DNA of 64,000 nt from Porphyrobacter sp. (GTDB lineage Bacteria > Pseudomonadota > Alphaproteobacteria > Sphingomonadales > Sphingomonadaceae): positions 179,282 through 243,281 of the forward strand of contig WGLN01000008.1 of NCBI GenBank assembly GCA_016125555.1, written 5' to 3'. Below, in pieces: positions 34,053 through 44,405 of this stretch. Position numbers and translations under genes: made by a program. Below the pieces are notes generated by a model that ran no database searches, had not been told where the DNA came from, and saw nothing but the letters and a program-made list of their open reading frames with translations. Every line of letters starts with the position of its first letter. Position 1 is the stretch's first letter.

Positions 34053-36332
34053 ATGATCAACCCAACCGCCTTGCGCGCGTCGCGCGCCGCGCTTTGTGCT
34101 TTGCTGTTTTCCGCCTCGGGGCTGGCGATGGCCCAGTCCGTGCCGATCGTGCAGCCCGGCGCGCCGGGACAGGACAGCCGCACGCTTTCCGCAGAGGAAG
34201 CGACCAAGCTTGCCGCCGCCAGCTATGCCCCGGCCGACGTGGCCTTCATGCAGCACATGATCGTCCACCATGCCCAGGCCGTGGCGATGGCCGACCTCGT
34301 CAAGGAGCGCACCAACACCGAGGAGATCGTCAGCATCGCCGGACGCATCCAGTCCAGCCAGGCCGACGAGATCGCCTTCATGAAGAACTGGCTGACCGAG
34401 CGCGGCGAACCGCTCGAGGACCCCAAGATGATGGGTCATGGCGAGCATATGCACCACATGATGATGGGCATGGCCTCGCCGGAACAGATGCAGGCGCTGG
34501 GCGAGGCCAAGGGGGTCGATTTCGACCGCCAGTTCCTGACGCTGATGATCAAGCATCACGAAGGCGCGGTGGACATGGTGGGCGAACTGCTCGGGCAGGC
34601 CGGCACCGCCGCCGACCCGGTGCTGTACCGCTTCGTCAGCGACATCGAGAACGAGCAGAAGGGCGAGATCGAGCGCATGGACGTGGTGCTCGCCGGGCTT
34701 TCCGAAGACCCGCGCGCGGGGCTCGCCGCCGGGTTCGACGATGCCGGCGAGGCGATCATGAACCTCACCAAGGTCGCCAGCCTGAGGAAGCCCGCGGGGT
34801 TCTACAACCCTGAAAACCCTGCCGATCTGCGCCCGCCGGTGGCGCCCAAGAAGGACAAGAAGAAGGACGGCGAGGACGCCGCGGCCGACACCAAGGCCGA
34901 TGCCGCCGCCACGCCCGAGGTGGCCACCGCACCCGCGCGCGGCGAGGAGGAAAGCCTCACCCAGTTCGCCGAACGCTCGCCCCTGCTCGACTTCGCGAAC
35001 ACCGACATGGCCTTCTTCGACGACGTGCTGGTGGCGGGCAACTACCACGGCTTCAACATCTACAAGCTGGGCGATGACGGGGTGCCCAACCTGATGAGCT
35101 CGGTCGTCTGCCCCGGCGGTCAGGGCGACGTCTCGGTGGTGGGCAACATCCTCGTGATGAGCGTCGAACAGACCCGAGGGCGGGTCGACTGCGGGCTACA
35201 GGGGGTCGAGGGCAAGGTCAGCGAGGAACGCTTCCGCGGCCTGCGGATCTTCGACATTTCCGACCTCACCCGCCCGCGCCAGGTCGGCGGCGTGCAGACC
35301 TGCCGCGGCAGCCACACCCATTCGGTGGTGAGCGCCGATGACAAGCGCATCGTCGTCTACAACTCGGGCACCTCCAGCATCCGCGACGAGGAGGAACTCG
35401 CCGGGTGCGTCGGGGGCACTCCGGGGGACACCCGCACGGCGCTGTTCTCGATCGACGTGATCGAGATTCCGGTGGCCGATCCCTCCAAGGCGCGGATCGT
35501 CAAGTCGCCGCGCGTCTTCGCCGACGAGAAGACCGGCGAGATCGCCGGCCTGTGGAAGGGCGGCGACCACGGCGAGGGCACCCAGAGCACCTCGCGCACC
35601 GACCAGTGCCACGACATCACCGTCTTCCCGGCGCTGAACCTCGCGGCGGGCGCGTGCTCGGGCAACGGCATCCTGTTCGACATCGCCGACCCGCTCAATC
35701 CCAAGCGCATCGATGTCGCCACCGACGAGGGCTTTGCCTACTGGCACTCGGCGACCTTCAACAATGACGGCACCAAGGTGATCTTCACCGACGAATGGGG
35801 CGGCGGCGGGCGGCCGCGCTGCAAGGCCTCGGACCCCAAGACCTGGGGCGCCAATGCCATCTACGACATCGTCGATCGCAAGCTGGTGTTCCGCGCGCAC
35901 TACAAGCTGCCCGGGCCGCAGAGCGACATGGAGAACTGCGTCGCGCACAACGGCTCGATCATCCCCGTGCCCGGCCGCGACCTGTTCGCCCAGGCCTGGT
36001 ATCAGGGCGGCCTCAGCGTGATGGACTTCACCGACAGCGACCACCCGCGCGAGATTGCCTATTTCGACCGCGGACCGATCGACGACAAGCAGCTGGTCCT
36101 GGGCGGCTACTGGTCGGTCTACTGGTATGACGGCCACCTCTACGGGACCGAGATCACCCGCGGCATCGACGTCTTCAAGCTCGAGCCGAGCGCGTTCCTG
36201 ACCGAGGAGGAGATCGCCGCGGCCGAGGCGGCGCAATATGCGGGCGGGCGGTTCAACCCGCAGACCCAGACCCAGGTGACCTGGGACGAGGCCGTGATCG
36301 CAGCCGCCGAGGCGAGCCGCAAGGGCGGGTGA
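34053..36332 (+). CDS. DUF305 / LVIVD beta-propeller fusion protein
   Basis: A 759-residue exported protein. A signal peptide (cleaving after AMA near 27) is followed by a DUF305 domain at about 55-235. That domain is rich in His and Met (HMIVHHAQAVAMA, MMGHGEHMHHMMMG, MIKHHEGAVDM), as in copper-associated DUF305 proteins. A Lys/Asp/Ala-rich linker lies at about 255-300, then a long C-terminal beta-propeller of the LVIVD type (NTDMAFFDDVLVAGNYHGFN ... GGLSVMDF). The combination suggests a periplasmic copper-handling or copper-sensing surface protein (inference). The ATG at 34053 has GAAGGGA upstream; a 249-base gap separates it from the divergent hydrolase. Confidence 0.85.
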   Translation: MINPTALRASRAALCALLFSASGLAMAQSVPIVQPGAPGQDSRTLSAEEATKLAAASYAPADVAFMQHMIVHHAQAVAMADLVKERTNTEEIVSIAGRIQSSQADEIAFMKNWLTERGEPLEDPKMMGHGEHMHHMMMGMASPEQMQALGEAKGVDFDRQFLTLMIKHHEGAVDMVGELLGQAGTAADPVLYRFVSDIENEQKGEIERMDVVLAGLSEDPRAGLAAGFDDAGEAIMNLTKVASLRKPAGFYNPENPADLRPPVAPKKDKKKDGEDAAADTKADAAATPEVATAPARGEEESLTQFAERSPLLDFANTDMAFFDDVLVAGNYHGFNIYKLGDDGVPNLMSSVVCPGGQGDVSVVGNILVMSVEQTRGRVDCGLQGVEGKVSEERFRGLRIFDISDLTRPRQVGGVQTCRGSHTHSVVSADDKRIVVYNSGTSSIRDEEELAGCVGGTPGDTRTALFSIDVIEIPVADPSKARIVKSPRVFADEKTGEIAGLWKGGDHGEGTQSTSRTDQCHDITVFPALNLAAGACSGNGILFDIADPLNPKRIDVATDEGFAYWHSATFNNDGTKVIFTDEWGGGGRPRCKASDPKTWGANAIYDIVDRKLVFRAHYKLPGPQSDMENCVAHNGSIIPVPGRDLFAQAWYQGGLSVMDFTDSDHPREIAYFDRGPIDDKQLVLGGYWSVYWYDGHLYGTEITRGIDVFKLEPSAFLTEEEIAAAEAAQYAGGRFNPQTQTQVTWDEAVIAAAEASRKGG

Positions 36333-36473
36333 GCCGATCCGGCCGGGCGGAGCGCCCTAGCCCAGGTTAGGGTCGCGCCGCCGGGCCGGCCATAGGACGC
36401 GCCTGCGTGACGTGTGGCAGGGGCCGGGCCAGTGCGGCCCGCCCCGCCATCCCGCCCGCAGGAGACCCGCTCC

Positions 36474-37298
36474 ATGTCCTCGCCCGTGCCGTTCCGCCGC
36501 AAGCTCAGGCGCAAGGCCGACGCCGCGATCGCCTATGGGCTCGCCGCGCTGCCGGGCGGCCCGCGCGCCGCGCCTGTGCTGATCTTCGCGCAGGGTCGCT
36601 CGGGAAGCTCGCTGCTCGAGAGCCTGCTCGCCTCGACGGGCCATTTCGCGCCGCACGGCGAACTGCTCGGGGAGGGCTACGAGACCACGCGCTTTCCGCG
36701 GGCCTTCCTGCGAGGTCATGCGCGCCGCGCCGGCGAGCGCCACTTCCTGTGCCACGTCAAGATCTATCACCTCACCCGCGACCGCGAGCGCGCCGGGAGC
36801 CGCCCGGTCGCGCCGCACGCCTTTCTGCACCGGCTCGCGGACGAAGGCTGGCGGATCATCCACCTGACCCGGCAGGACCGGGTGCGCCACGTCCTTTCCG
36901 GACTGGTCGCGCAGGCCCGCGGCAAGTACCACAAGTTCGACGACCGGCCCGAGACCACCGCCATCACCGTGCGCCGCGGCATTCTCGAGAAGTGGATCGC
37001 GCAGCGCCAGAAGCTCGACCGGGAGGAGCGCGCAGCCCTCGCCGGGCTCGATGTTCACGAGGTGGTCTACGAGCGCGATCTCGAACAGGCGGCGGTGCAG
37101 CAGCAGACCATCGACGGCGTGCTCGATTTCCTCGGCCTGCCGCGCCGCCGGGTCTCGACGCGGCTGCGCAAGGTCAATGCCCGCCCGCTGCGCGAGATCA
37201 TCGCCAATTACGATGCCTTCGCCGGCTGGCTCGAGGAGATGGGGCTGGGCGCGGCACTCGACGAGCGGCCGCGCGCCGCACCCGCCCTGCGCGGCTAG
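36474..37298 (+). CDS. sulfotransferase family protein
   Basis: A 274-residue protein with the 5' phosphosulfate-binding loop FAQGRSGSSLLESLLAS at about 38-54, which binds the PAPS sulfonate donor, and a likely 3' phosphate-binding region around RQDRVRHVLSGLVAQ. It resembles bacterial Stf0-like sulfotransferases that modify sugars or lipids; the acceptor is unknown. The ATG at 36474 follows AGGAG at a good distance. Its stop shares CTAG with the convergent host-attachment-type gene. Confidence 0.85.
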   Translation: MSSPVPFRRKLRRKADAAIAYGLAALPGGPRAAPVLIFAQGRSGSSLLESLLASTGHFAPHGELLGEGYETTRFPRAFLRGHARRAGERHFLCHVKIYHLTRDRERAGSRPVAPHAFLHRLADEGWRIIHLTRQDRVRHVLSGLVAQARGKYHKFDDRPETTAITVRRGILEKWIAQRQKLDREERAALAGLDVHEVVYERDLEQAAVQQQTIDGVLDFLGLPRRRVSTRLRKVNARPLREIIANYDAFAGWLEEMGLGAALDERPRAAPALRG

Positions 37299-37705
37299 TC
37301 CGCGGCGACGATCGCCGCTTCCAGCCGCGCCGTGGGCTGACCGGTGAGGGTCTTGTCGATCTCGCCCACCAGCCGGTCCTTGAGTTCGCCGTGATAGTGC
37401 CGGCGCATCTCGCCCAGCGTCTTGGGATCGGCGATCACCAGCAGCGCGGCGATCTCGCCGGCGATGGCCTTCGCGTTGAGCCATTCCGCGGCGGCGGCGC
37501 CATGCGCCAGCTCGTCCAGCTGGGTGCGACCGAGATTGCGGCCAATATTGTCCTGGTGGCGTATCCCGGCGCTGAAATTGGTCGCTTCGAGATCGGGCTT
37601 GTCGACCTCCACCAGCCGCGGCTCCTCGACCTGTCCCTCGTTGCAAAAGAGCGTGAAGTTCTCGCCGTCGACCAGTGCGACATGGGCCTTGTGCGGGAGT
37701 ATCAT
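37295..37705 (-). CDS. host-attachment-type protein (Host_attach family)
   Basis: A 136-residue soluble protein with the family pattern: MILPHKAHVALVDGENFTLF near the start, EATNFSAGIRHQDN, then AAALLVIADPKTLGEMRRHYH and a C-terminal ARLEAAIVAAD. These proteins are named after an Agrobacterium attachment gene, but their biochemical role is not established. The second ATG (37705) is preferred over one two codons upstream because it has GAGAGGA at the right spacing. It faces the sulfotransferase gene. Confidence 0.8.
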   Translation of the reverse strand: MILPHKAHVALVDGENFTLFCNEGQVEEPRLVEVDKPDLEATNFSAGIRHQDNIGRNLGRTQLDELAHGAAAAEWLNAKAIAGEIAALLVIADPKTLGEMRRHYHGELKDRLVGEIDKTLTGQPTARLEAAIVAAD

Positions 37706-37760
37706 GGGCATTCCTCTCGTGTTGCCGTGTGCCCCCCTTCGCGGCGCGAGGCTAACAGAA

Positions 37761-37790
37761 AAGCCCCGGAGGCGCGAACCTCCGGGGCTT
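37761..37790 (-). terminator. groEL terminator
   Basis: A perfect 12-bp stem, AAGCCCCGGAGG/CCTCCGGGGCTT, with a 6-base loop; on the minus strand it is followed by TTCTGTT, giving a weak U-tract. It is 30 bases beyond the groEL stop codon. Confidence 0.85.
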
Positions 37791-37820
37791 CCTGTGGTCG
37801 GGTCTGGAAACCAGCCGGGC

Positions 37821-39482
<1,662 letters not shown>

Positions 39483-39484
39483 TC

Positions 39485-39504
39485 ATCCCGGCGAAGGCCG
39501 GGAT
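39485..39504. other. 8-bp tetraloop hairpin in groES-groEL gap
   Basis: ATCCCGGC-GAAG-GCCGGGAT forms a perfect stem about 25 bases upstream of the groEL start. GTCATCCCGGC...-type sequences also occur as dispersed repeats in related genomes. It is a candidate processing or stability element for the bicistronic groESL message. Confidence 0.6.
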
Positions 39505-39553
39505 CGTTTGCGGCCCAGTGCGGGCCATCGAATGTTGAACTGGATCTCACGAG

Positions 39554-39573
39554 ACCCTGACTTTCGTCAGGGT
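39554..39573. other. second 8-bp tetraloop hairpin in groES-groEL gap
   Basis: ACCCTGAC-TTTC-GTCAGGGT, a perfect stem 21 bases past the groES stop. It has no U-run, so it is not a full terminator, but together with the hairpin at 39485 it could give different stability to the groES and groEL parts of the transcript. Confidence 0.55.
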
Positions 39574-39593
39574 GTCCGTGCTTGGCTGATGGA

Positions 39594-39881
39594 TCAGCCA
39601 ACCACTCCCATGATGTCGCTTTCCTTCATGATCAGCAGGTCTTCGCCGTTGATCTTGACTTCGGTGCCCGACCACTTGCCGAACAGCACGCGGTCGCCGA
39701 CCTTGACGTCGGGGGTGATGCGGTTGCCCGCGTCGTCACGCGCACCTTCGCCCACGGCGATGACTTCGCCCTCGCTGGGCTTTTCCTGGGCGCTGTCGGG
39801 AATGATGATGCCGCCAGCGGTCTTCTGGTCGGCTTCGATGCGACGGACCACGACGCGGTCGTGGAGCGGACGAAATGCCAT
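39594..39881 (-). CDS. groS: co-chaperonin GroES (10 kDa)
   Basis: The heptameric lid of GroEL. 95 residues starting [20 protein letters not shown], with the mobile loop [15 protein letters not shown] and the C-terminal [15 protein letters not shown]. The ATG at 39881 is chosen from an open frame that extends far upstream because the conserved domain starts there and AGGA lies at 8 bases. CIRCE lies 33 bases upstream; groEL follows. Confidence 0.98.
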   Translation of the reverse strand: MAFRPLHDRVVVRRIEADQKTAGGIIIPDSAQEKPSEGEVIAVGEGARDDAGNRITPDVKVGDRVLFGKWSGTEVKINGEDLLIMKESDIMGVVG

Positions 39882-39913
39882 CTTTGTGACCTTTCCTGAA
39901 TGGATAAGTTGCC

Positions 39914-39940
39914 TTGGCACTCTCCCCTCGAGAGTGCCAA
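39914..39940. promoter_or_regulatory. CIRCE operator of groESL (HrcA binding site)
   Basis: TTGGCACTC, nine bases, GAGTGCCAA. It matches the consensus TTAGCACTC-N9-GAGTGCTAA except for one compensated position in each arm, so the dyad is perfect. It lies 33 bases upstream of the groES start codon, the usual place for HrcA repression, released by heat shock. Confidence 0.93.
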
Positions 39941-40130
39941 CGCGGCGCATTTGGATGCGGCTCGCGCATGAATCAAGACGCCGGAATCGATTTTTTTCAC
40001 GCCTGGTGCGATTTTCCGCACGGGGTGGCCAGAGCGCGGCGGCTCCTCTATCCCGGCCCCGCATCCCCCCCTCGCACGGCCGCGCATCCCGCGCAGGCCG
40101 GCTGTGCCTCAGCAAAGGAGCCTATCGTTC

Positions 40131-40994
40131 ATGAGCACCAGCAAGCTCCCCGATGTCCGCGCCGATTTCGCCGGCGACTTCCACCTTGCCGACGCGGTCC
40201 TCGGCTGGCTGCGCGCGAACCTCGTCGACATGGCGGGCGCGCTGGTGGTGCTGGTGGTGGGCTTCGTGGTGGTGCGCCTGCTCGCCAAGGGGATCGACCG
40301 CGCGCTGTCGCGTTCGGAACGGATCGAGCCGACGGTCGCAAAGTTCCTCGGCAACATCATCCGCTACGCGCTGTGGGCGGTGCTCGGGGTCACGGTGCTC
40401 ACCCAGTTCGGGGTGCAGACCACCAGCATCATCGCCGCGCTCGGTGGCCTTGCGCTGGCGGTCGGCCTCGCGCTGCAGGGCACGCTCAGCAACGTCGCGG
40501 CCGGGGTGATGATCCTCATCCAGCGCCCGTTCCGGGTGGGCGAGGCGATCATTGCGGGCGACGTCTCGGGCTCGGTCAGCGCGATCGGCCTGTTCACCAC
40601 CGAACTCGTCCAGTTCGACGGGCTCTATGTCATGGTCCCCAACAACGAGCTCTGGAACAAGCCGGTCGTCAATCTCAGCCGCATGCCCACCCGCCGCTTC
40701 GAACTGCTGATCGGGATCGCCTATTCGGACCCGATCGACCGGGCGCGCGACGAACTGATGCAGCTTGCGACCGAGGACGAGCGGGTGCTCGACGATCCCG
40801 CGCCCGAGGTGTTCGTCGCCGCGCTTGCCGACAGTTCGGTGACGATGGGGATGCGGGTGTGGTGCGAGCGAACCGATTACCTCGCGCTCTCGCGCGACCT
40901 CACCGAGCGCGCCAAGCAGCGCTTCGATGCCGCCGGGCTCACCATTCCCTTCCCGCAGCGCGAGGTCAGGACGATCCCGGCACAGGCGGCGTGA
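40131..40994 (+). CDS. MscS-type mechanosensitive channel (small)
   Basis: A 287-residue channel of the MscS superfamily. Three membrane helices at about 35-55, 75-100 and 105-125, with pore helix GLALAVGLALQGTLSNVAAG, followed by the cytoplasmic vestibule, with IQRPFRVGEAIIAGDVSG and NNELWNKPVVNLSRMP. It should respond to membrane tension. The ATG at 40131 follows AAAGGAG at about 9 bases; an upstream in-frame GTG-type extension has no such site. The 3' end overlaps the convergent MATE gene by 29 bases. It is clearly different from the YbdG-type channel at 5147. Confidence 0.93.
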   Translation: MSTSKLPDVRADFAGDFHLADAVLGWLRANLVDMAGALVVLVVGFVVVRLLAKGIDRALSRSERIEPTVAKFLGNIIRYALWAVLGVTVLTQFGVQTTSIIAALGGLALAVGLALQGTLSNVAAGVMILIQRPFRVGEAIIAGDVSGSVSAIGLFTTELVQFDGLYVMVPNNELWNKPVVNLSRMPTRRFELLIGIAYSDPIDRARDELMQLATEDERVLDDPAPEVFVAALADSSVTMGMRVWCERTDYLALSRDLTERAKQRFDAAGLTIPFPQREVRTIPAQAA

Positions 40995-42393
40995 CCCTCA
41001 CATCGCCGGTGCGCCGGGTCAGGCCGAGCCGCTCGCGCCGGTTCCAGCGCGTGGTCAGCAGCACCGCGGCGAAGAACAGGCCGGTGGCGAGCCCCATCCA
41101 CACGCCGGTGCCCTCGAGCGGGGTGAAGAAGCCGAGCCCGATCGCGGTGCCGATGCCCGGCACCCAGTAGCTGAAGATCGCGATCCACATCGGCACGCGG
41201 GTGTCCTGCAACCCGCGCAGCGCGCCCGCCGCCACCGCCTGCACCCCGTCGGCCAGCTGGAAAAGCGCCGCGAGCGCGAGATATTGCAGCGCGAAGGCCA
41301 CCAGCGCGGCATTGGCCGGGTCGGCAGGGTCGACATAGATGCGCAGCAGGGTCCCGGGCATCAGCACCATCGCCAGTGCGGTCAGCGACATGAACCCCGC
41401 CCCGATGGCGAGCGCCACCCACCCGGCACGCATCACCCCCTTGGGATCGCGCGCGCCGTAGAAATAGCCGACCCGGATCGCCGCCGCCTGCCCGACCCCG
41501 AAGGGCACCTGAAAGGCCAGCGCGGCAAGCTGCAGCGCGACCGTGTGCCCGGCAAGCTCGGCCGCGCCGAAGCGCCCCATGATGAACGCCGCCGCGCCGA
41601 AGATCCCGGCCTCGGCGGTGATCGTCAGCGCGATCGGCGTGCCGATCACCAGCAGCAGGCGCATCCGCTGCCAGTCGGGCGTCCACCAGCGTCCGAACAC
41701 GCGGTAGCGGGCCAGCCGGCGGTCGAAGCGGATCGCCAGCACATAGGCTGCCAGCGTGAACAGCGAGGTGATGATCGTCGCCACCGCCGCGCCCGACAGG
41801 CCGAGCGCGGGGGCGCCGAGATTGCCGAAGATGAAGGCGTAGTTGGCGATCGCATTGACGAAAATCCCCGCGCCGGTGATGGCCGTGGCGAAGATCGGCC
41901 GGCCCAGCGCCGAGACGAAGTTGCGCAGCACCGCCGCCATCAGCATCGGCACCATCGAGAAGATGATCACCGTGTTGTATTCGTTCGCCAGCGCGCGGAT
42001 CGCCGGGGCCTGCCCGGACAGGCGCATCACCGGATCGAGCAGCAGGCACAGCCCCATGCCGAGCGTCCCGCTCAGCACCGCCAGCCACAGTGCCATCCGC
42101 ACCGAGCGCCGCACCGGGCGCAGCGAGGGGGCGCGCGCACCCATCGCCTCGGCGATCAGCGGCGCGACCGCGCCGGTCAGCCCCGTCAGCGCCCACAGCA
42201 CCAGTCCGAACAGCGACACCGCCAGCGCCGAGGCGGCCAGTTCCTCTTCCCCCAGCCGCGCGATGAAGATCACGTCGACCGCATAGGTCAGCATCTGCAG
42301 CAGATTGGCCGCCGCCAGCGGCCCCGCCAGCGCCAGCGTCGCGCGGATTTCCTGCCCCCAGCCGGGCGTCGAGAGAGCTGTCGCTTGCTGCAT
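40966..42393 (-). CDS. MATE family multidrug efflux transporter
   Basis: A 475-residue polytopic protein with twelve hydrophobic segments in two homologous halves. The N-half has LALAGPLAAANLLQMLTYAVD, typical of NorM-like transporters, and the second half begins around LLVIGTPIALTITAEAGIFGA. It probably exports cationic compounds with Na+ or H+ exchange; the substrate is unknown. The start at 42393 (MQQATALS) is preferred over an extension of 27 residues upstream. Its 3' end overlaps the mscS-like gene by 29 bases. Confidence 0.9.
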   Translation of the reverse strand: MQQATALSTPGWGQEIRATLALAGPLAAANLLQMLTYAVDVIFIARLGEEELAASALAVSLFGLVLWALTGLTGAVAPLIAEAMGARAPSLRPVRRSVRMALWLAVLSGTLGMGLCLLLDPVMRLSGQAPAIRALANEYNTVIIFSMVPMLMAAVLRNFVSALGRPIFATAITGAGIFVNAIANYAFIFGNLGAPALGLSGAAVATIITSLFTLAAYVLAIRFDRRLARYRVFGRWWTPDWQRMRLLLVIGTPIALTITAEAGIFGAAAFIMGRFGAAELAGHTVALQLAALAFQVPFGVGQAAAIRVGYFYGARDPKGVMRAGWVALAIGAGFMSLTALAMVLMPGTLLRIYVDPADPANAALVAFALQYLALAALFQLADGVQAVAAGALRGLQDTRVPMWIAIFSYWVPGIGTAIGLGFFTPLEGTGVWMGLATGLFFAAVLLTTRWNRRERLGLTRRTGDVRVTPPVPGSS

Positions 42394-42636
42394 GGTCGGT
42401 GTGTGGAACGCGTCCTGCCCGCCAGCAGGCGAGCCCGCCGCGATAGAGGCGACGGCGCTCCAAGAAAAGCGCAAAAGGGGCGCCGGTCAGGCGCGCGGAT
42501 GCGAAGCTCCGCCAGAGGACGCGACGTTAGCCCCGGCAATTGACCCGGGGGTGGGCCGAAAGGCGCGGTTTTCCGACATTTTCCTTCCCCGAATCGCTTG
42601 CGGCCACCATAAAGGTCGGCTGAGGGGGCTAACCGC

Positions 42637-44019
42637 GTGCCGAAGACCGGAGCGATCAGGGGCGGAAGTGACACGCTCACGCTGAGCAGGGCGTGGATCG
42701 TGCCCTTGCCGTCGGACGCGCAGCGCACGCCCCGCGCGCTGTGGACCCGCGCCCTGCCGGGCGGCGTGGTGGCGGTCGCGGCGCTCGCCCTGCCGGAGTT
42801 CTCGGTCGGCGCGGGCGACCTGCCGCTGTTCCGCGAGGATCGCTTGCCGGACCCTGCGCCGGTGGCGACGATCCCGCTGCGGATCGCCGCCGAGCCCGCC
42901 GCCTTCGCTGCGCCCCGGCCAGCTGCGCCGCGGCCGGCGGCGCGCGAAGTCGCGCTTCGCCTGCCTCCCGCACCGGCAGTGCCCGTCGATTTGCGCACGC
43001 CGACCTCTCCGTCCGCGGCCACGGGTGCCGCGGCCGAAGCGGGCGTGGCGATCACGGTCGCGGTTCGCGGGACGGATTTCCCGCAGTCCGCATCCGAACC
43101 GAACCTCGCCGCTCCCGTGCCGGCGACGTTCGGCTTCATGACCGGCCCGCTGGAGCCTGCCGCCCTGCCGTTGGCAACCGCGGCCCTGGGGTTCACGGTG
43201 GAAGTGCCGCTTCCCGAGGTCCGCGTCGCGCCCGCACCCCCGTCGTCCGCGCCCCATGCCGCACCCTCGCTCGCACCGCCGCCGCAGGACGTCGTCGCCG
43301 CGACGGTCCCTGCCGCGCCCGGGATCGCCTTCGAGGGGGCGCCCGAAATGGCGCCGCCCTCCGCTGTCGCGGCGGGGGCGCCTCTCGTGGCTGCGGCGGT
43401 GGTGACGGCGGGTGCCGCCGGTGCGGGAGCCGAACGTCTCGCCGCGATGACCGCGCCCGCCTCCATGGCGGCGCCGTTGTCTCGCTCGGCCCCGCCCCCG
43501 GCCATCGCCGTTCCCGCCGCGCGCGCCCCGCAGCCCGGGGCGGCCGCGCCTGCCGCATCTTCGCCGGTGACGCCCCGCAGCGCTGCGCCTGCGCTCGCCG
43601 GCATCCCGCGCGCAGGCGTTGCGGCAAGTGCCCCCGGACTGGGCACCTCGCCGCTCGACATCCGCTCGCAGCTGCTCACACGGATCGACGGGAAGACCGC
43701 GGGCAAGCTCGATTTCCAGCAGACCGCGAGTGGCCTGAGCGTGCGGCTGGGATCGCTCGCCGAGATCATGGGCGACCGGATCGACCCGGCGATGCAGGCG
43801 CGCATCCGCGCCTCGTCCTCGGCCAATGCCTATCTGCCGCTCGCCGAACTGCAGGCGAAAGGCATCCCGATCAGCTACGATCCGGTCTATGACGAGTTCA
43901 ACATCGGCAGGGTCGACACCCGTCCCGGCGCCGCCCGCAAGGTGACGATCGACCAGATCAGCGCGCCCGAGCGCGGCATCCGCAGCGTCGGCATCGCGCA
44001 GGTGCCGCGCGGCCGCTGA
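42637..44019 (+). CDS. Ala/Pro-rich protein next to the curli locus, unknown function
   Basis: A 460-residue protein I do not recognise. The middle (about 80-340) is low-complexity Ala/Pro, resembling a flexible periplasm-spanning linker. Only a short hydrophobic stretch (GVVAVAALALPEFSVGAG near 48-60) precedes it. The C-terminal about 110 residues look folded and conserved in style (LDIRSQLLTRIDGKTAGKLD, ASGLSVRLGSLAEIMGDRID, GIPISYDPVYDEFN). GTG start with TGAGGGGG upstream. It is convergent with csgH; a role in curli anchoring or assembly is suggested only by position. Confidence 0.55.
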   Translation: MPKTGAIRGGSDTLTLSRAWIVPLPSDAQRTPRALWTRALPGGVVAVAALALPEFSVGAGDLPLFREDRLPDPAPVATIPLRIAAEPAAFAAPRPAAPRPAAREVALRLPPAPAVPVDLRTPTSPSAATGAAAEAGVAITVAVRGTDFPQSASEPNLAAPVPATFGFMTGPLEPAALPLATAALGFTVEVPLPEVRVAPAPPSSAPHAAPSLAPPPQDVVAATVPAAPGIAFEGAPEMAPPSAVAAGAPLVAAAVVTAGAAGAGAERLAAMTAPASMAAPLSRSAPPPAIAVPAARAPQPGAAAPAASSPVTPRSAAPALAGIPRAGVAASAPGLGTSPLDIRSQLLTRIDGKTAGKLDFQQTASGLSVRLGSLAEIMGDRIDPAMQARIRASSSANAYLPLAELQAKGIPISYDPVYDEFNIGRVDTRPGAARKVTIDQISAPERGIRSVGIAQVPRGR

Positions 44020-44039
44020 GCGCCGCGCCGGCCCGTGGC

Positions 44040-44405
44040 TCAGTCCCCGTCGGGACAGTCGCCCTCGCGAATTTCGTAAGGCTCGCGCCCTTCCTCCTCC
44101 GCTAGCAGCCGCACGCACCAGGTGTCGCCGACTTCGGCGGTCATGGTCGAGAGGCGCGCGGTGGTCCCTGCCGCCAGCGTGGTCCTGCCCCGGTGGCGCG
44201 AGGTCGACCTGCCCGACACTTCGAGCTCATAGCTGACCTCGACCGCGCTCGGGGCGCGGCCGACCAGCTCCACCGCCAGCTTCGTGCCGTGCCGTTCGAC
44301 CTTGAGCGAAAGGGCCTTTGGAGGTTCGGGCGCTGCGTGGGTCATGGCCGGGGAAACCTCCGCGGTGAGTGCAAGGAGCGCGGCAAGGGCGAGGCTCGCG
44401 CGCAT
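44040..44405 (-). CDS. csgH: curli assembly chaperone CsgH-type
   Basis: A 121-residue exported protein: signal peptide MRASLALAALLALTAEVSPA, then a beta-rich domain with VEVSYELEVSGRSTSRHRG, TARLSTMTAEVGDTWCVRLL and a C-terminal EIREGDC, giving two cysteines that could form a disulfide. This fits the CsgH family, periplasmic proteins of alphaproteobacterial curli systems that keep curlins from polymerising prematurely. The ATG overlaps the stop of the upstream gene (TGATG), so the two are coupled. Confidence 0.75.
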   Translation of the reverse strand: MRASLALAALLALTAEVSPAMTHAAPEPPKALSLKVERHGTKLAVELVGRAPSAVEVSYELEVSGRSTSRHRGRTTLAAGTTARLSTMTAEVGDTWCVRLLAEEEGREPYEIREGDCPDGD

